Assembly (NCBI RefSeq): GCF_020176955.2
Contig: NZ_JAIUCZ020000004.1
Span: forward strand, 778,862 to 842,861
DNA: 64,000 bases
Source: Nocardia sp. alder85J
GTDB lineage: Bacteria; Actinomycetota; Actinomycetes; Mycobacteriales; Mycobacteriaceae
Reading direction: 5' to 3'
Position numbers and translations under genes: made by a program. This document shows, one piece after another, positions 27,558-36,154 of the stretch; the first letter of the stretch is position 1, and every line of letters starts with the position of its first letter. Under the pieces are notes generated by a model. That model was not told where the DNA came from. It ran no database searches and saw nothing but the letters and a program-made list of their open reading frames with translations.

Positions 27558-29175
27558 GGCTCTGTCCCCAATTCGGTGGTGACGCTGTCGTGACGGCACG
27601 ATGTTCCATCGTGTGTGAGGTGAATATACCTGCCGCCGTGGTGTTTTCAGGTTTGCTGCCGCTGGTGGTGGAGGAAGTGGTCGATGACGGTGGGCGGCTG
27701 TTGGTGCGGGCCCGCACGCCCGGCGGATCGGCCGTATGCCCTGGTTGCGGGGCTGAATCCGCTCGGATCCATGGTTATCACCTGCGGACGGTCACCGACG
27801 TCCCGCTCGACGGACGCCCCGTGGTCGTGCGCGTGCGGGTCCGACGGCTGGTCTGCCCAACCCCGGACTGCCGCAGCACCTTCCGCGAACAGGTGCCTGG
27901 TGTTCTGGAGCGGTATCAGCGCCGCACCATCCGGTTGACCGGCCGGGTCCGGTCGGTGGTGCGGGAACTGGCCGGGCGTGCGAGCGTCCGGCTGCTGGCA
28001 ACGTTCGCGCTGCGGGTGTCGCGACAGACCGCCATCCGGGTCCTGCTGCGCATCCCGCTGCCGGTGCGGCCGATCCCGGCCGCGATCGGGGTCGACGACT
28101 TCGCCCTGCGCCGTCGGCACACGTATTCGACGATCGTGATCGACGCCGACACCCACGAACGCATCGACGTGCTGCCCGACCGCAAGGCCGACACCCTCGC
28201 CGCCTGGCTGCGCGAACATCCCGGCGTCGAAGTCGTCGCCCGCGACGGGTCGACCACCTATGCCGAGGCCGTGCGGCGGGCACTGCCCGCAGCGATCCAG
28301 GCGTCGGACCGCTGGCATCTATGGCACGGCCTGGCCCAGGCAGCGGAGAAGGTAGTCGCCGCGCACTCGAGCTGCTGGGCCGCGGCCGGCCCGAAGCGGG
28401 GATCGCTGGTGCAGGAGGAGAGCACCATCGAACGCTGGCACACCATCCACAATCTTCTCGATAAGGGTGTCGGATTACTGGATTGCTCACGGCGGCTGGG
28501 ACTTTCACTGAACACGGTGAAACGGTACGCACGGGTCCCCGAACCGGAACGGCTGCGCCGACCACCCCAGTACCGGGCGTGCTTGGTCGACCCCTACCGC
28601 GACTACCTGCGGGCCCGCCGCGCCGAAGAACCCGGCGTCCCAGTGCTGAAGTTACTCGCCGAGATCACCGAACTCGGCTACACCGGCGGCCAGAACCTGC
28701 TCTACCGGTACATCAACCAGGGAAGACTCGACGGGGACCGGATCACCCCGTCGCCGCGGCGGGTCACCCGCTGGGTCCTGACCCGCCGGGAGAACCTGCC
28801 CGAGGCCCGGCAAGCTCACCTGGACGAACTACTGGGCGCCTGCCCCGAGATGACTGCCCTCGCCGAGTTGGTCGGTCAGTTCGCGCAGCTGATGAGCGAA
28901 CGGCGCGGCACCGACATCGATGGCTGGATCAAGCAGGTCCGCGAGGCTGGCCTCGTCGAGCTAGAACCGTTCCTGACCGGCCTCGACCAGGACCACGACG
29001 CCGTTGTCGCCGGACTGACCCTGCCCTACAGCAACGGCCCCACCGAGGGCGTCAACACCAAAACGAAGCTTATAAAACGCCAAATGTATGGCCGAGCAGG
29101 GTTTCTCTGCTTCGACACCGAATCCTACTGGGGTGAAACATTATTCGCCACTACCACCGAATTGGGGACAGAGCC
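27558..29175. mobile_element. ISL3-family insertion sequence
   Basis: Perfect 23-bp terminal inverted repeats: 27558-27580 (beginning GGCTCTGTCCCCAATTCGG) and 29153-29175. Flanks CCTCGTTC and GTTCGTTC agree at six of eight positions, close to the 8-bp duplication usual for ISL3. It lies 6 bp from the MITE. Confidence 0.88.
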
Positions 29176-29251
29176 GTTCGTTCTACAGTCCCACCCACGC
29201 CGCTCAGATGGAGGCCAATGTCGACGCTTCCGTGCAACGACATTCGCCTGA
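27620..29251 (+). CDS. ISL3-family transposase with a frameshifted C-terminus
   Basis: 543 aa from a GTG at 27620. An N-terminal zinc ribbon (CPGCGAESARIHGYH, CPTPDCRSTF) is followed by an HTH (RQTAIRVLLRI) and the DDE domain: IGVDDFALRRRHTYSTIVID, VEVVARDGSTTYAEAVRRA, and YSNGPTEGVNTKTKLIKRQM with the catalytic Glu. After MYGRAGF the frame reads LCFDTESYW; shifting by one base near 29100 gives LLRHRILLG and a stop at 29136, the normal family end. So the present frame has a foreign tail and runs through the right repeat to 29251. Activity may be reduced. Confidence 0.88.
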   Translation: MNIPAAVVFSGLLPLVVEEVVDDGGRLLVRARTPGGSAVCPGCGAESARIHGYHLRTVTDVPLDGRPVVVRVRVRRLVCPTPDCRSTFREQVPGVLERYQRRTIRLTGRVRSVVRELAGRASVRLLATFALRVSRQTAIRVLLRIPLPVRPIPAAIGVDDFALRRRHTYSTIVIDADTHERIDVLPDRKADTLAAWLREHPGVEVVARDGSTTYAEAVRRALPAAIQASDRWHLWHGLAQAAEKVVAAHSSCWAAAGPKRGSLVQEESTIERWHTIHNLLDKGVGLLDCSRRLGLSLNTVKRYARVPEPERLRRPPQYRACLVDPYRDYLRARRAEEPGVPVLKLLAEITELGYTGGQNLLYRYINQGRLDGDRITPSPRRVTRWVLTRRENLPEARQAHLDELLGACPEMTALAELVGQFAQLMSERRGTDIDGWIKQVREAGLVELEPFLTGLDQDHDAVVAGLTLPYSNGPTEGVNTKTKLIKRQMYGRAGFLCFDTESYWGETLFATTTELGTEPFVLQSHPRRSDGGQCRRFRATTFA

Positions 29252-29381
29252 TGCGAGCTCGGGTGTAACCCGTGTGTCGACATGGAGCCGCAGGCAGGTG
29301 AGACCGGCCCAGGCGATGCGGCCGCTGTCGACCGCGGCGCCTGGACCTCAGCGATCACCGGTTCGGTGACCGGTCCGGCAA

Positions 29382-30740
29382 TCAGGGCAGGAAGTGCTGG
29401 AGGGCATGTTCGCGTTCGAGGCGTTCGCGCGTGGTCAGGTTCTCGATGAGTTTGGCGTCCGTGACTGAGGCGCCGACGAGTTCACGCATGAGTTCGTCGC
29501 CGATGTCGGAGAGATGGACGCCGTCGCTCCAGGGGCTGGCGCCGGCGGGTTCGGCCGGTGCCGTTGGTGACCAGGTGCTCAGTAGTTGGGCGGTGCGCGT
29601 GAATGCCGACCAGACGTCGATGAATTCGGCTCCGGCGCGTGCGGCGAGTTCGGCGGCGGTGGTGTTGTACCGGGTCAGAACGGTGTTGGCGGCGGCTGTG
29701 TCGATGCCGGGTTCCCAGCCGAACGGTGGTTCGCCGATGCAGATGACTCGCCGTGAGTGGCCGGTGAGCAGGTCGAGCATGTCCTGGTAGTTGCGGGTGT
29801 ATTCGTCGTGGTCGACGGCTTCGCTGGCGCGGCCTTGGAATCCGCGCCAGACGTCGTTGATGCCGCAGCCGAGCACGGCGACGTCGTAGCGCGGTGAGGT
29901 GCTGGTGGCGGCGGTGACATGGCCGAGGACGTCGCGGCTGGTTGCGCCGCCTTCACCGTAGTTGTCGAACACGAAGTCCACGTGCGGATGCCTGGCGGTG
30001 AGGGCGACGTGCAGGCGTTGGACGTAGCCGCGGCCGCGCCACTGCTCGACGGTGACCGTCGAGCCGATCGCGGGCAGGTTGGCTTGTGTCGTCATCTGCT
30101 GGTTGTGGGCTTCGAGGTGTTCCATCAGCGAGGTGCCCCACCAGCCGAACCGCAGACCGGGCCGGGGGTGGTGGTGGGTGATCGGGCCGTCGAAGGTACG
30201 GATGACACGGGCAGGGCTGCCGGCGGCGACGGCGTTCGGTGGCAGCGAGGTGGTGGCGACGGCATTCGCGGCGAGCAGGGTGTTCTCACCGATGCGTACC
30301 CCTGCGGTGACGGTGGTCTTGTTGGAGAGGATCGCGCCCGTTTCGATGGTGATGGGGGCGGCGTCGAATCCGCTGGCCCACGGTGTCACCGAGTCGTCGC
30401 TTCCGGTGAGGTGCTGGTGGGTGCGGGTGCGGTGGTTGTGGTCGTGTAGATCGACCATGTTGGAGATGCCGACACCGTCGCCGATCGTGATGCTGACCAT
30501 GGCGGAGAGGAAGACGTGTTCGCCGATGGCGACGTCGTTGCCGATGTGGATGGTGGCGCCGCGGTTGACCTGGATGGTGGTGCCGCGGCGGATGCTGACC
30601 CGGTTGCCGAGGTGCAGGGTCGCGCCGGGGTCGAGTTCTACGGTGAGATCGGCGGGCAGGTCACAGCTCTCGCCAATGCTGATGGCGCTGCCGTGCTTGT
30701 GGCGGAGTGCGTCGGCCTGGCTGGAGTCGACGGACGTCAT
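29382..30740 (-). CDS. Left-handed beta-helix acyltransferase fused to an SGNH hydrolase
   Basis: 452 aa; ATG at 30740 with GAAGGA about 9 nt upstream. Residues about 20-195 are hexapeptide repeats (ATLHLGNRVSIRRG, ATIHIGNDVAIGEHVFLSA) with HDHNHRT, as in O-acetyltransferases of the LbH family. Residues about 205-440 have the SGNH blocks: GWWGTSL (Ser), GEGGATSRD (Gly), GCGIND (Asn) and WSDGVHLS (Asp-x-x-His). It may acetylate or deacylate the sugar or aglycone. Last gene of the operon, 26 nt after the carbamoyltransferase stop. The two domains are rarely fused, so the order of action is unclear. Confidence 0.85.
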   Translation of the reverse strand: MTSVDSSQADALRHKHGSAISIGESCDLPADLTVELDPGATLHLGNRVSIRRGTTIQVNRGATIHIGNDVAIGEHVFLSAMVSITIGDGVGISNMVDLHDHNHRTRTHQHLTGSDDSVTPWASGFDAAPITIETGAILSNKTTVTAGVRIGENTLLAANAVATTSLPPNAVAAGSPARVIRTFDGPITHHHPRPGLRFGWWGTSLMEHLEAHNQQMTTQANLPAIGSTVTVEQWRGRGYVQRLHVALTARHPHVDFVFDNYGEGGATSRDVLGHVTAATSTSPRYDVAVLGCGINDVWRGFQGRASEAVDHDEYTRNYQDMLDLLTGHSRRVICIGEPPFGWEPGIDTAAANTVLTRYNTTAAELAARAGAEFIDVWSAFTRTAQLLSTWSPTAPAEPAGASPWSDGVHLSDIGDELMRELVGASVTDAKLIENLTTRERLEREHALQHFLP

Positions 30741-30766
30741 CGTTGGTTGTCCTTCACTGGTGGTGG

Positions 30767-32503
30767 TCACCGGGTGTGACGAGCGGCCCGGTAGCGGGGT
30801 TTGGTGATCATGAAGCCGCCGATCGCCAGCGCGTCCAGGGGTGTGGCGTAGAAGGTGCGCAGCGCGTCGGCCGGAGTGCACACTATCGGTTCGGCATCGG
30901 CGTTGAACGACGTGTTCAGCACTGCCCCGATCCCGGTGTGTTCCTGGAATCTGTTGAGCAGCCGCGCATATCGGGGCTGCTGGTGCGGGTGGACGAGTTG
31001 CGGCCGGATGGTGCCGTCGACATGGACCGTTGCGGGGATCTGTTTGATGGCGGCGTCGCTGGCGGGGTGGGCGACGATCATGAAATCTGCGGGGCGGGTG
31101 GGGGTTTCGCTCCAGCGGGCTGGGTCCAGCAGGCTCGGGGCCAGTGGCCGCCAGGGTTCGCGGCGTTTGATCTCGCAATTGATCCGGTCGCGGGTGGTCG
31201 GATCGCGGGGGTCGCCGAGGATGCTGCGGTTGCCTAGTGCGCGAGGCCCGGCTTCGGTGGGCCCTTGGAACCAGCCGATGACCGCGCCGTCGGCGAGGGC
31301 GTCGGCGGCGAGGTCGGCGATGGCGTCACCGTGCTCGGTGTAGGCGATGCCGTGGATGTCGAGGGTGGCGCGGATCGCTGCGTCGTCGAATTCCGGCCCG
31401 AACGCGGTGTGCTGCTGCGGTGCCAGTGGGAACGACAGGGTGCCTTGCCGCCGAGCACATTCCAGCGCTGTGCCGAGGGCGCATCCGGCGTCACCGGCGG
31501 CCGGTTGCACGAACAGAGCACGGGTGCCGGACTTGTCGTGCAGGACACCGTTGGCGGTGCAGTTGAGGCCGACTCCGCCTGCCAGGCACAGCTTGTCGGT
31601 GCCGGTTTCCCGGAGCGCGGTGCGGGCCACGGCGAGCAGACAGTCCTGCAACAGCTGTTGCGCCGAGGCGGCGAGGTCGGCGTGGTGAGGCAGGACGCGG
31701 GTGTCGGGGTCGTAGCGCCCGGTGGGGTTGTAGCGGTACAGGCGCCGGTGCCGCGGTGCAACGATGTCGGACAGGGCGGCCTGGTAGGCGCGTTTGAGGT
31801 CGCGGTAGTAGGACAGGTCGGTGTACCCGGTGGTGGCGTCGCCGGGATGGAGTCCGTAACGGGTGAGGTCGAGACGATAGCCGTCGTCGGTGACCTGGAG
31901 GAACGGCAGGCTGTAGACGGGGGTGCCGTAGGCGGCCAGGCCCATGAGCTTGCCCGCGGAGGTCCAGTCGCCGAGGCCGATGTGTTCGGCGACGGTTTCG
32001 TAGAACCATCCCAGTGATTGGGTGAACGGCCAGTCGCGGATCCGGCGCAGCCCGGCGCTGGTGCCATGGTGGATGCTGGTGGAGATGCCGTCGCCGGATC
32101 CGTCGACCACCATCACGGCGGCGTCGGTGTATCCGGAGGGGTAGAACGCGGCGGCGGCATGGGCGAGGTGGTGTTCGAGCACGGTCACTCTCGCGGGGGT
32201 GTGGCCGCCGAAGAACCGCGGGTCGAGCAGTTCGCTGATCAGCTCGCGGTCGTCGATGTGGTCCAGCGGCAGCGGCCAGGCCGGGTTCCAGGCCACGGCG
32301 ATTTCGTCGACCTCGCGGAGGTGGATTCCCGCTCGGTGGCAGCACCAGGCGGCCGCGTGGGTCGCGGAGCGGGAATGCATGTTGTGTTTGACGCGGGTGA
32401 AGCGTTCTTCTTCGGCGAAAGCGATCACCTCGCCGGTGTCGGTGATCAAACAGGCCGCGGCGTCGTGGAAGTACGGTCCGCCCAGGCCGAGGATGTATCC
32501 CAC
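30767..32503 (-). CDS. NodU/CmcH-family O-carbamoyltransferase
   Basis: 578 aa from a GTG at 32503 that shares one base with the previous TAG stop; GGAG lies 7 nt upstream. The N-terminus VGYILGLGGPYFHDAAACL and EHHLAHAAAAFYPSG then VMVVDGSGDG are the Kae1-like half, with the two metal-binding His in HHLAH. The C-terminal half contains LAGGVGLNCTANG, GPTEAGPRALGNRSILGDPR and VLNTSFN. Such enzymes (TobZ, NovN, BlmD) transfer carbamoyl from carbamoyl phosphate through carbamoyl-AMP to a sugar hydroxyl. Here the acceptor is probably the heptose/mannose unit added by the GT9 enzyme upstream. Confidence 0.95.
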   Translation of the reverse strand: MGYILGLGGPYFHDAAACLITDTGEVIAFAEEERFTRVKHNMHSRSATHAAAWCCHRAGIHLREVDEIAVAWNPAWPLPLDHIDDRELISELLDPRFFGGHTPARVTVLEHHLAHAAAAFYPSGYTDAAVMVVDGSGDGISTSIHHGTSAGLRRIRDWPFTQSLGWFYETVAEHIGLGDWTSAGKLMGLAAYGTPVYSLPFLQVTDDGYRLDLTRYGLHPGDATTGYTDLSYYRDLKRAYQAALSDIVAPRHRRLYRYNPTGRYDPDTRVLPHHADLAASAQQLLQDCLLAVARTALRETGTDKLCLAGGVGLNCTANGVLHDKSGTRALFVQPAAGDAGCALGTALECARRQGTLSFPLAPQQHTAFGPEFDDAAIRATLDIHGIAYTEHGDAIADLAADALADGAVIGWFQGPTEAGPRALGNRSILGDPRDPTTRDRINCEIKRREPWRPLAPSLLDPARWSETPTRPADFMIVAHPASDAAIKQIPATVHVDGTIRPQLVHPHQQPRYARLLNRFQEHTGIGAVLNTSFNADAEPIVCTPADALRTFYATPLDALAIGGFMITKPRYRAARHTR

Positions 32504-33645
32504 TACGGTTGCTCCTGCTGTTCGCGGGTGTGTAGGGCGGCGGTGACGGCGCGGTGCACCTGGTCGGTGGTGATGGTGTCCATGCATCCACCGACGCCGC
32601 CGCAGGTGACTTGATGCGCGCACGGTGAGCACGCCAGCAGCGAGCGGACGGCAGTGATGGTGGTGGCGTCCTTGGGTATCACCTCGGCGCCGTTGCTGGG
32701 ACCGAGCAGCACCACGACGGGGATATCGTGGGCCAGCGCGAGGTGGAATCCGAGGCTGTCGCCGGTCACCATCACCGCGCACAGGCTTGGTACGGCAGCG
32801 AACTCCTGGAGCGACAACGGCCGGAACCGCACCCGGTCATCGTCGAGGTCGCGTTGCAGCTGCAGGCACCGCTCGGTGTCGGCGGGCCCGCCGGTGAGCA
32901 CGAGTCGGTGCCCGCCGGCCAGCAGCGCCTGCCCGAGCGCCAGCCACTGTTGTGGGGGCCAGATCTTCGTCGGCAGCGACGCACCGACATTCAGGCAGAC
33001 CCAGCCGGGTTCGCCCAGCCACCCGCGCACGGACTGCTGTGCGGTGTCGGGGACCGCGAGTTCGTAGGGTTCGCCGTGGTAGGCGTATCCGGCGACCTCG
33101 AAGTACAGCTCGGTCCATGTCTTGGTGTTGCCGCGGGTGCGGAAGTCGTTCCAGGTGTTCATCGCGAAGAAATGCCGTGCGGCCTCCCCGATCGGGTAGA
33201 GCCCGTTGCGCTCCCCGCCCCACGCCAGACCAGCCTTGTGAGCAGCGTCGATACGTTCGACGAGGCTGGCCGCGGCGGGGGTGCGCTCGAAGGAGTAGAC
33301 CGCGTCGTAGCGCTCGCCGAGAAGCGTTTCCGCGGCCTGCCAGTCGAAAGCGAGGACCCGATCGATATGCGGGTTCATCGCCAGCATCGGCACGCTGGCC
33401 GCCGACGCAAGCCAGGTGATGTGGGTGCCCGGATGGTCGCGTTTGATCCGCGCGGGCAGCGGTGACGCGATCAGCATGTCCCCGAGCAGGTCGAGCATCA
33501 CGATCAGCACCCGCCGGTCGACGGGATCGTAGTGCTCGCACCCTGGGCAGGCCCGCCAGCGTCGGCAAGGGTACCCGCCGACGAACTCCCGGCAGTCCGC
33601 ATTCCAGTGGAAGCCGGCCAGCGGGCCCGGATCCTGGCCGGTCAT
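32503..33645 (-). CDS. GT9 glycosyltransferase (ADP-heptose transferase type)
   Basis: 380 aa; ATG overlaps the previous stop (ATGA). Core GT9 features: VLIVMLDLLGDMLIASPLP, HITWLASAASVPMLAMNP, WVCLNVGASLPTKIWPPQQW, LVLTGGPADTERC, VTGDSLGFHLALAHDIPVVV, and a C-terminal Cys cluster (CSPCAHQVTCGGVGGCM). The N-terminus is preceded by an unusual Cys group (CREFVGGYPCRRWRACPGC). The family normally moves heptose from ADP-heptose to LPS; in bleomycin clusters the homologue BlmE glycosylates the aglycone. With no LPS in this phylum, a small-molecule acceptor is likely. The sugar donor probably comes from the fused HldE-type enzyme in this operon. Confidence 0.9.
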   Translation of the reverse strand: MTGQDPGPLAGFHWNADCREFVGGYPCRRWRACPGCEHYDPVDRRVLIVMLDLLGDMLIASPLPARIKRDHPGTHITWLASAASVPMLAMNPHIDRVLAFDWQAAETLLGERYDAVYSFERTPAAASLVERIDAAHKAGLAWGGERNGLYPIGEAARHFFAMNTWNDFRTRGNTKTWTELYFEVAGYAYHGEPYELAVPDTAQQSVRGWLGEPGWVCLNVGASLPTKIWPPQQWLALGQALLAGGHRLVLTGGPADTERCLQLQRDLDDDRVRFRPLSLQEFAAVPSLCAVMVTGDSLGFHLALAHDIPVVVLLGPSNGAEVIPKDATTITAVRSLLACSPCAHQVTCGGVGGCMDTITTDQVHRAVTAALHTREQQEQP

Positions 33646-34913
33646 GGTGTGGCCTCCGAACTGGTTGTGGCACCGAGGAATTCGAGCAAATCTTCCAGTC
33701 CTGGTTGCCCGATGCCGTGCCGGTGGCTGTCGAGCAATGCGGCGACCCGCCGGGCGGCGGCCGTGGTGGTGGTGCGGCCGGTCAGGACCGTGGTGATTAC
33801 GGTGGCGATCTCGTACATGGCGTCGCTGCCCATGCCCAGGCGGGTGGCTTCCTGCACCCCTAGACGCAGGCCGGGGCGCTGCAGGTAGGGCACGTCGATC
33901 GCGTTCACCACGATCCCGGCCTCCAGCAACCGGGCGCTGGCCTGCTCGGCGGGCAGCACCGCGTCGATATCCACCCACAGCTGATGCGAAGCGGTCCAGC
34001 CCCGCTCGCCAGCGCACACCGCCAGCTCGCCGGCGTGCAGTGCTGCCGCCAGAGTGCGGGCGTTCGCCACGATCCGGTCGGCGTATTCGACTGCGCCGGT
34101 GCGCATTCCGGCCACGCTGATGGCAAGGGCTGCGACTTCGGCGGTGTGGTGGTGCGAGACCCAGTGGCCGGCGTGTTCGTCGATGGCGGTGGCCAAGTGT
34201 GCAGAGTCGGTGGCGAGGATGCCCTTGTGGGGGCCGGGGAAGGTTTTGTGCATCGACCCGCACAGCACGTCCGCGCCCTCGCGCAACGGGTCCTGGAACC
34301 TCCCCCCGGCGATCAGCCCCATCACGTGCGAGCCGTCGTAGCAGATCACCGCGTCGCCGCCGACCGCGGCGCGAATGCCGGGCAGGTCGTGGGGGAACAG
34401 GCACATGAACTGGTCCAGATAGACCAGCACCGGTCGCGGCCAGGTGAGTGCGAGATCGGCAAGCCGGTCGAGGTCGATACTCCACCGGTACCGGTCGAAC
34501 GGCAGCTCGGCGACGGTCTGCCCGAACCGGGCGGCGATGAAACTTGTCGAGCCGTGCCCGCCGTCGGCTTCCGGGATCGATGCCACGGTTCCGCCCGAAC
34601 CGGACAGCGCCGACAGCGCGACGGTCATGGCGTTGAGCCCGGACACCGGTTTGATGTTGACGAACCGGGCGCGGTAGAGCTCGCGCAGCCCGTCGCAGGC
34701 GGCCGCTTCGATCGCGGCCGGGTCGGTGTTGCCCGGCCACGCCCAGTTCTCGCCGTTGCCAGTGGGGAAGCTGTAGCGGTGCAGCAGATCGGTGACCATC
34801 GGCAGCCGCGCGGCGAGCTCGAGGCTGTTCTCGCTCGGCACCAGGTGCAACCGTCGCGTGCTGGTCTCCTGATAGCGCAGCACCCGCTCGACCAGCTCGG
34901 CCCGGCTCAGCAC
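33642..34913 (-). CDS. Serine hydroxymethyltransferase-like PLP enzyme
   Basis: 423 aa from a GTG at 34913, overlapping the P450 stop by 7 nt. Fold type I: LVPSENSLELAARLPM, the PLP-binding DGSH (D193, H196) and the lysine K223 in GSMHKTFPGPHKG. The length equals SHMT. Housekeeping SHMT is not expected in such an operon, and the substrate loops differ (SMHK in place of TTHK). Homologues in nucleoside and beta-lactone clusters act as L-threonine transaldolases or make beta-hydroxy amino acids. A role in building or extending an amino-acid part is therefore likely; the reaction is inferred. Confidence 0.85.
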   Translation of the reverse strand: MLSRAELVERVLRYQETSTRRLHLVPSENSLELAARLPMVTDLLHRYSFPTGNGENWAWPGNTDPAAIEAAACDGLRELYRARFVNIKPVSGLNAMTVALSALSGSGGTVASIPEADGGHGSTSFIAARFGQTVAELPFDRYRWSIDLDRLADLALTWPRPVLVYLDQFMCLFPHDLPGIRAAVGGDAVICYDGSHVMGLIAGGRFQDPLREGADVLCGSMHKTFPGPHKGILATDSAHLATAIDEHAGHWVSHHHTAEVAALAISVAGMRTGAVEYADRIVANARTLAAALHAGELAVCAGERGWTASHQLWVDIDAVLPAEQASARLLEAGIVVNAIDVPYLQRPGLRLGVQEATRLGMGSDAMYEIATVITTVLTGRTTTTAAARRVAALLDSHRHGIGQPGLEDLLEFLGATTSSEATP

Positions 34914-36154
34914 GAGCCCACCCGGAGACCAGGTTCGACGCGGGCTTTGATCGGTTCGCAGGGGGCCTTGACCGGCAGATACCGTACTTTCGCCGGTGTC
35001 GTGTCGACGCTGATCCGGTGCCCGGCGAGAACCACCGCCAGCATCGCCAGCGTCATCGTCTCCGCGAACTCGCGGCCCAGGCACGCATGCGCGCCCCGCC
35101 CGAACGTCAGCAGATCCGACCGACCGCCAGCATGGAGGTGGCGCCGCAGATCGAACCGGTGCGGCGCAGGCCACCGGTGCGGCAGCAGATGATTGGCCGC
35201 CGGAGAATAGGCGAGCAGCGTGTCTTCTGGAACAGTGAAACCGGCGATCTGCCACGGGCACAGCGTCTTTCGCACACTGATCGCGTTCGGTGAATGCAGC
35301 CGCTCGACTTCGGTCAGCCATGCCCGCAACCCGGGCAGCGTCTCGGCGGACACCAGGCGCCGGGGATCACCCAGGCCCACAACAGCGTCGGCCCGTAGCG
35401 CCGTGGCCAGTTCCGGATGGGCAGCCAGTTCCAGCAGGGACCAGGTGATCAGACTCGCGGTGGTCTCCCGCGCCGCGATCAGCAGCGCCAGCAGATGATC
35501 CGGCAAGTCCTCATCTGCCACAGCACCGGCGGTCAGCAGCCGGGAGACCACATCTGTCCCGGACCCGGTGCGCGACAGTCGATCCCGCAGGACGACGCGC
35601 AGTCCCGCTGCCGCCTCGAGTGCCCTCCGATGGATGCCGGCGGGTTCGGCGCCAGCGGTCACTGCGGTTCCCGCGGCGAACGCTTCGAACAACTCGGCGG
35701 CCTCCCGGTGCACGGATTGCGGTAGCCCGGTCACCACGTGCAGGCACACGGTCACGGTGAACTCGCGCACCGCCCGATACAGGTCGATCGGCCCGGCCGC
35801 GGCCCATCGCGCGACATGATCTCCGGCGAGGTCGATCATCGTCGCTGCCGACGCGGCGACCGCGGTGCGGGTGAGCCCGGTGCGCAGCAGCCGGCGCGCG
35901 GCGGTGTGCTCGGCGCCGGTGAGGGTGAACACCGCGCGGCCGAACAACTCGTGCACGACCGGTGTGTTGTGCACCGCCAAATGCCGGCGCTCGCCGCGCA
36001 ACATCTCCAGTGCCGTGTCGCCGACACAGCACACCAGCGGGATGCCGGTCCCGGTCAGGGTGAACACTCCACCGTGGGCACGGTGGCCCTCGATGAGTAT
36101 CTCCACCGCCCGGTCCGGATCCAGATCGGCGGCCAGCTCCGGGGGCGCGGTCAT
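34907..36154 (-). CDS. Cytochrome P450
   Basis: 415 aa; ATG overlaps the radical SAM stop (ATGA). I-helix AARETTASLITWS (Glu-Thr-Thr in place of the usual Gly-x-Glu/Asp-Thr-Thr), ExxR as EVER in WLTEVERLHSPN, and the haem loop FGRGAHACLG with Cys358. All core elements are present, so it is probably active, needing a ferredoxin partner encoded elsewhere. Placed between radical SAM and SHMT-like genes, it is probably a tailoring hydroxylase. Confidence 0.95.
   Translation of the reverse strand: MTAPPELAADLDPDRAVEILIEGHRAHGGVFTLTGTGIPLVCCVGDTALEMLRGERRHLAVHNTPVVHELFGRAVFTLTGAEHTAARRLLRTGLTRTAVAASAATMIDLAGDHVARWAAAGPIDLYRAVREFTVTVCLHVVTGLPQSVHREAAELFEAFAAGTAVTAGAEPAGIHRRALEAAAGLRVVLRDRLSRTGSGTDVVSRLLTAGAVADEDLPDHLLALLIAARETTASLITWSLLELAAHPELATALRADAVVGLGDPRRLVSAETLPGLRAWLTEVERLHSPNAISVRKTLCPWQIAGFTVPEDTLLAYSPAANHLLPHRWPAPHRFDLRRHLHAGGRSDLLTFGRGAHACLGREFAETMTLAMLAVVLAGHRISVDTTPAKVRYLPVKAPCEPIKARVEPGLRVGSC

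Noticed and set aside
29252..29381. Terminator for the biosynthetic operon near TCACCG-gtt-CGGTGA
   Set aside because: A 6-bp stem without other support in this GC-rich context is too weak to call.
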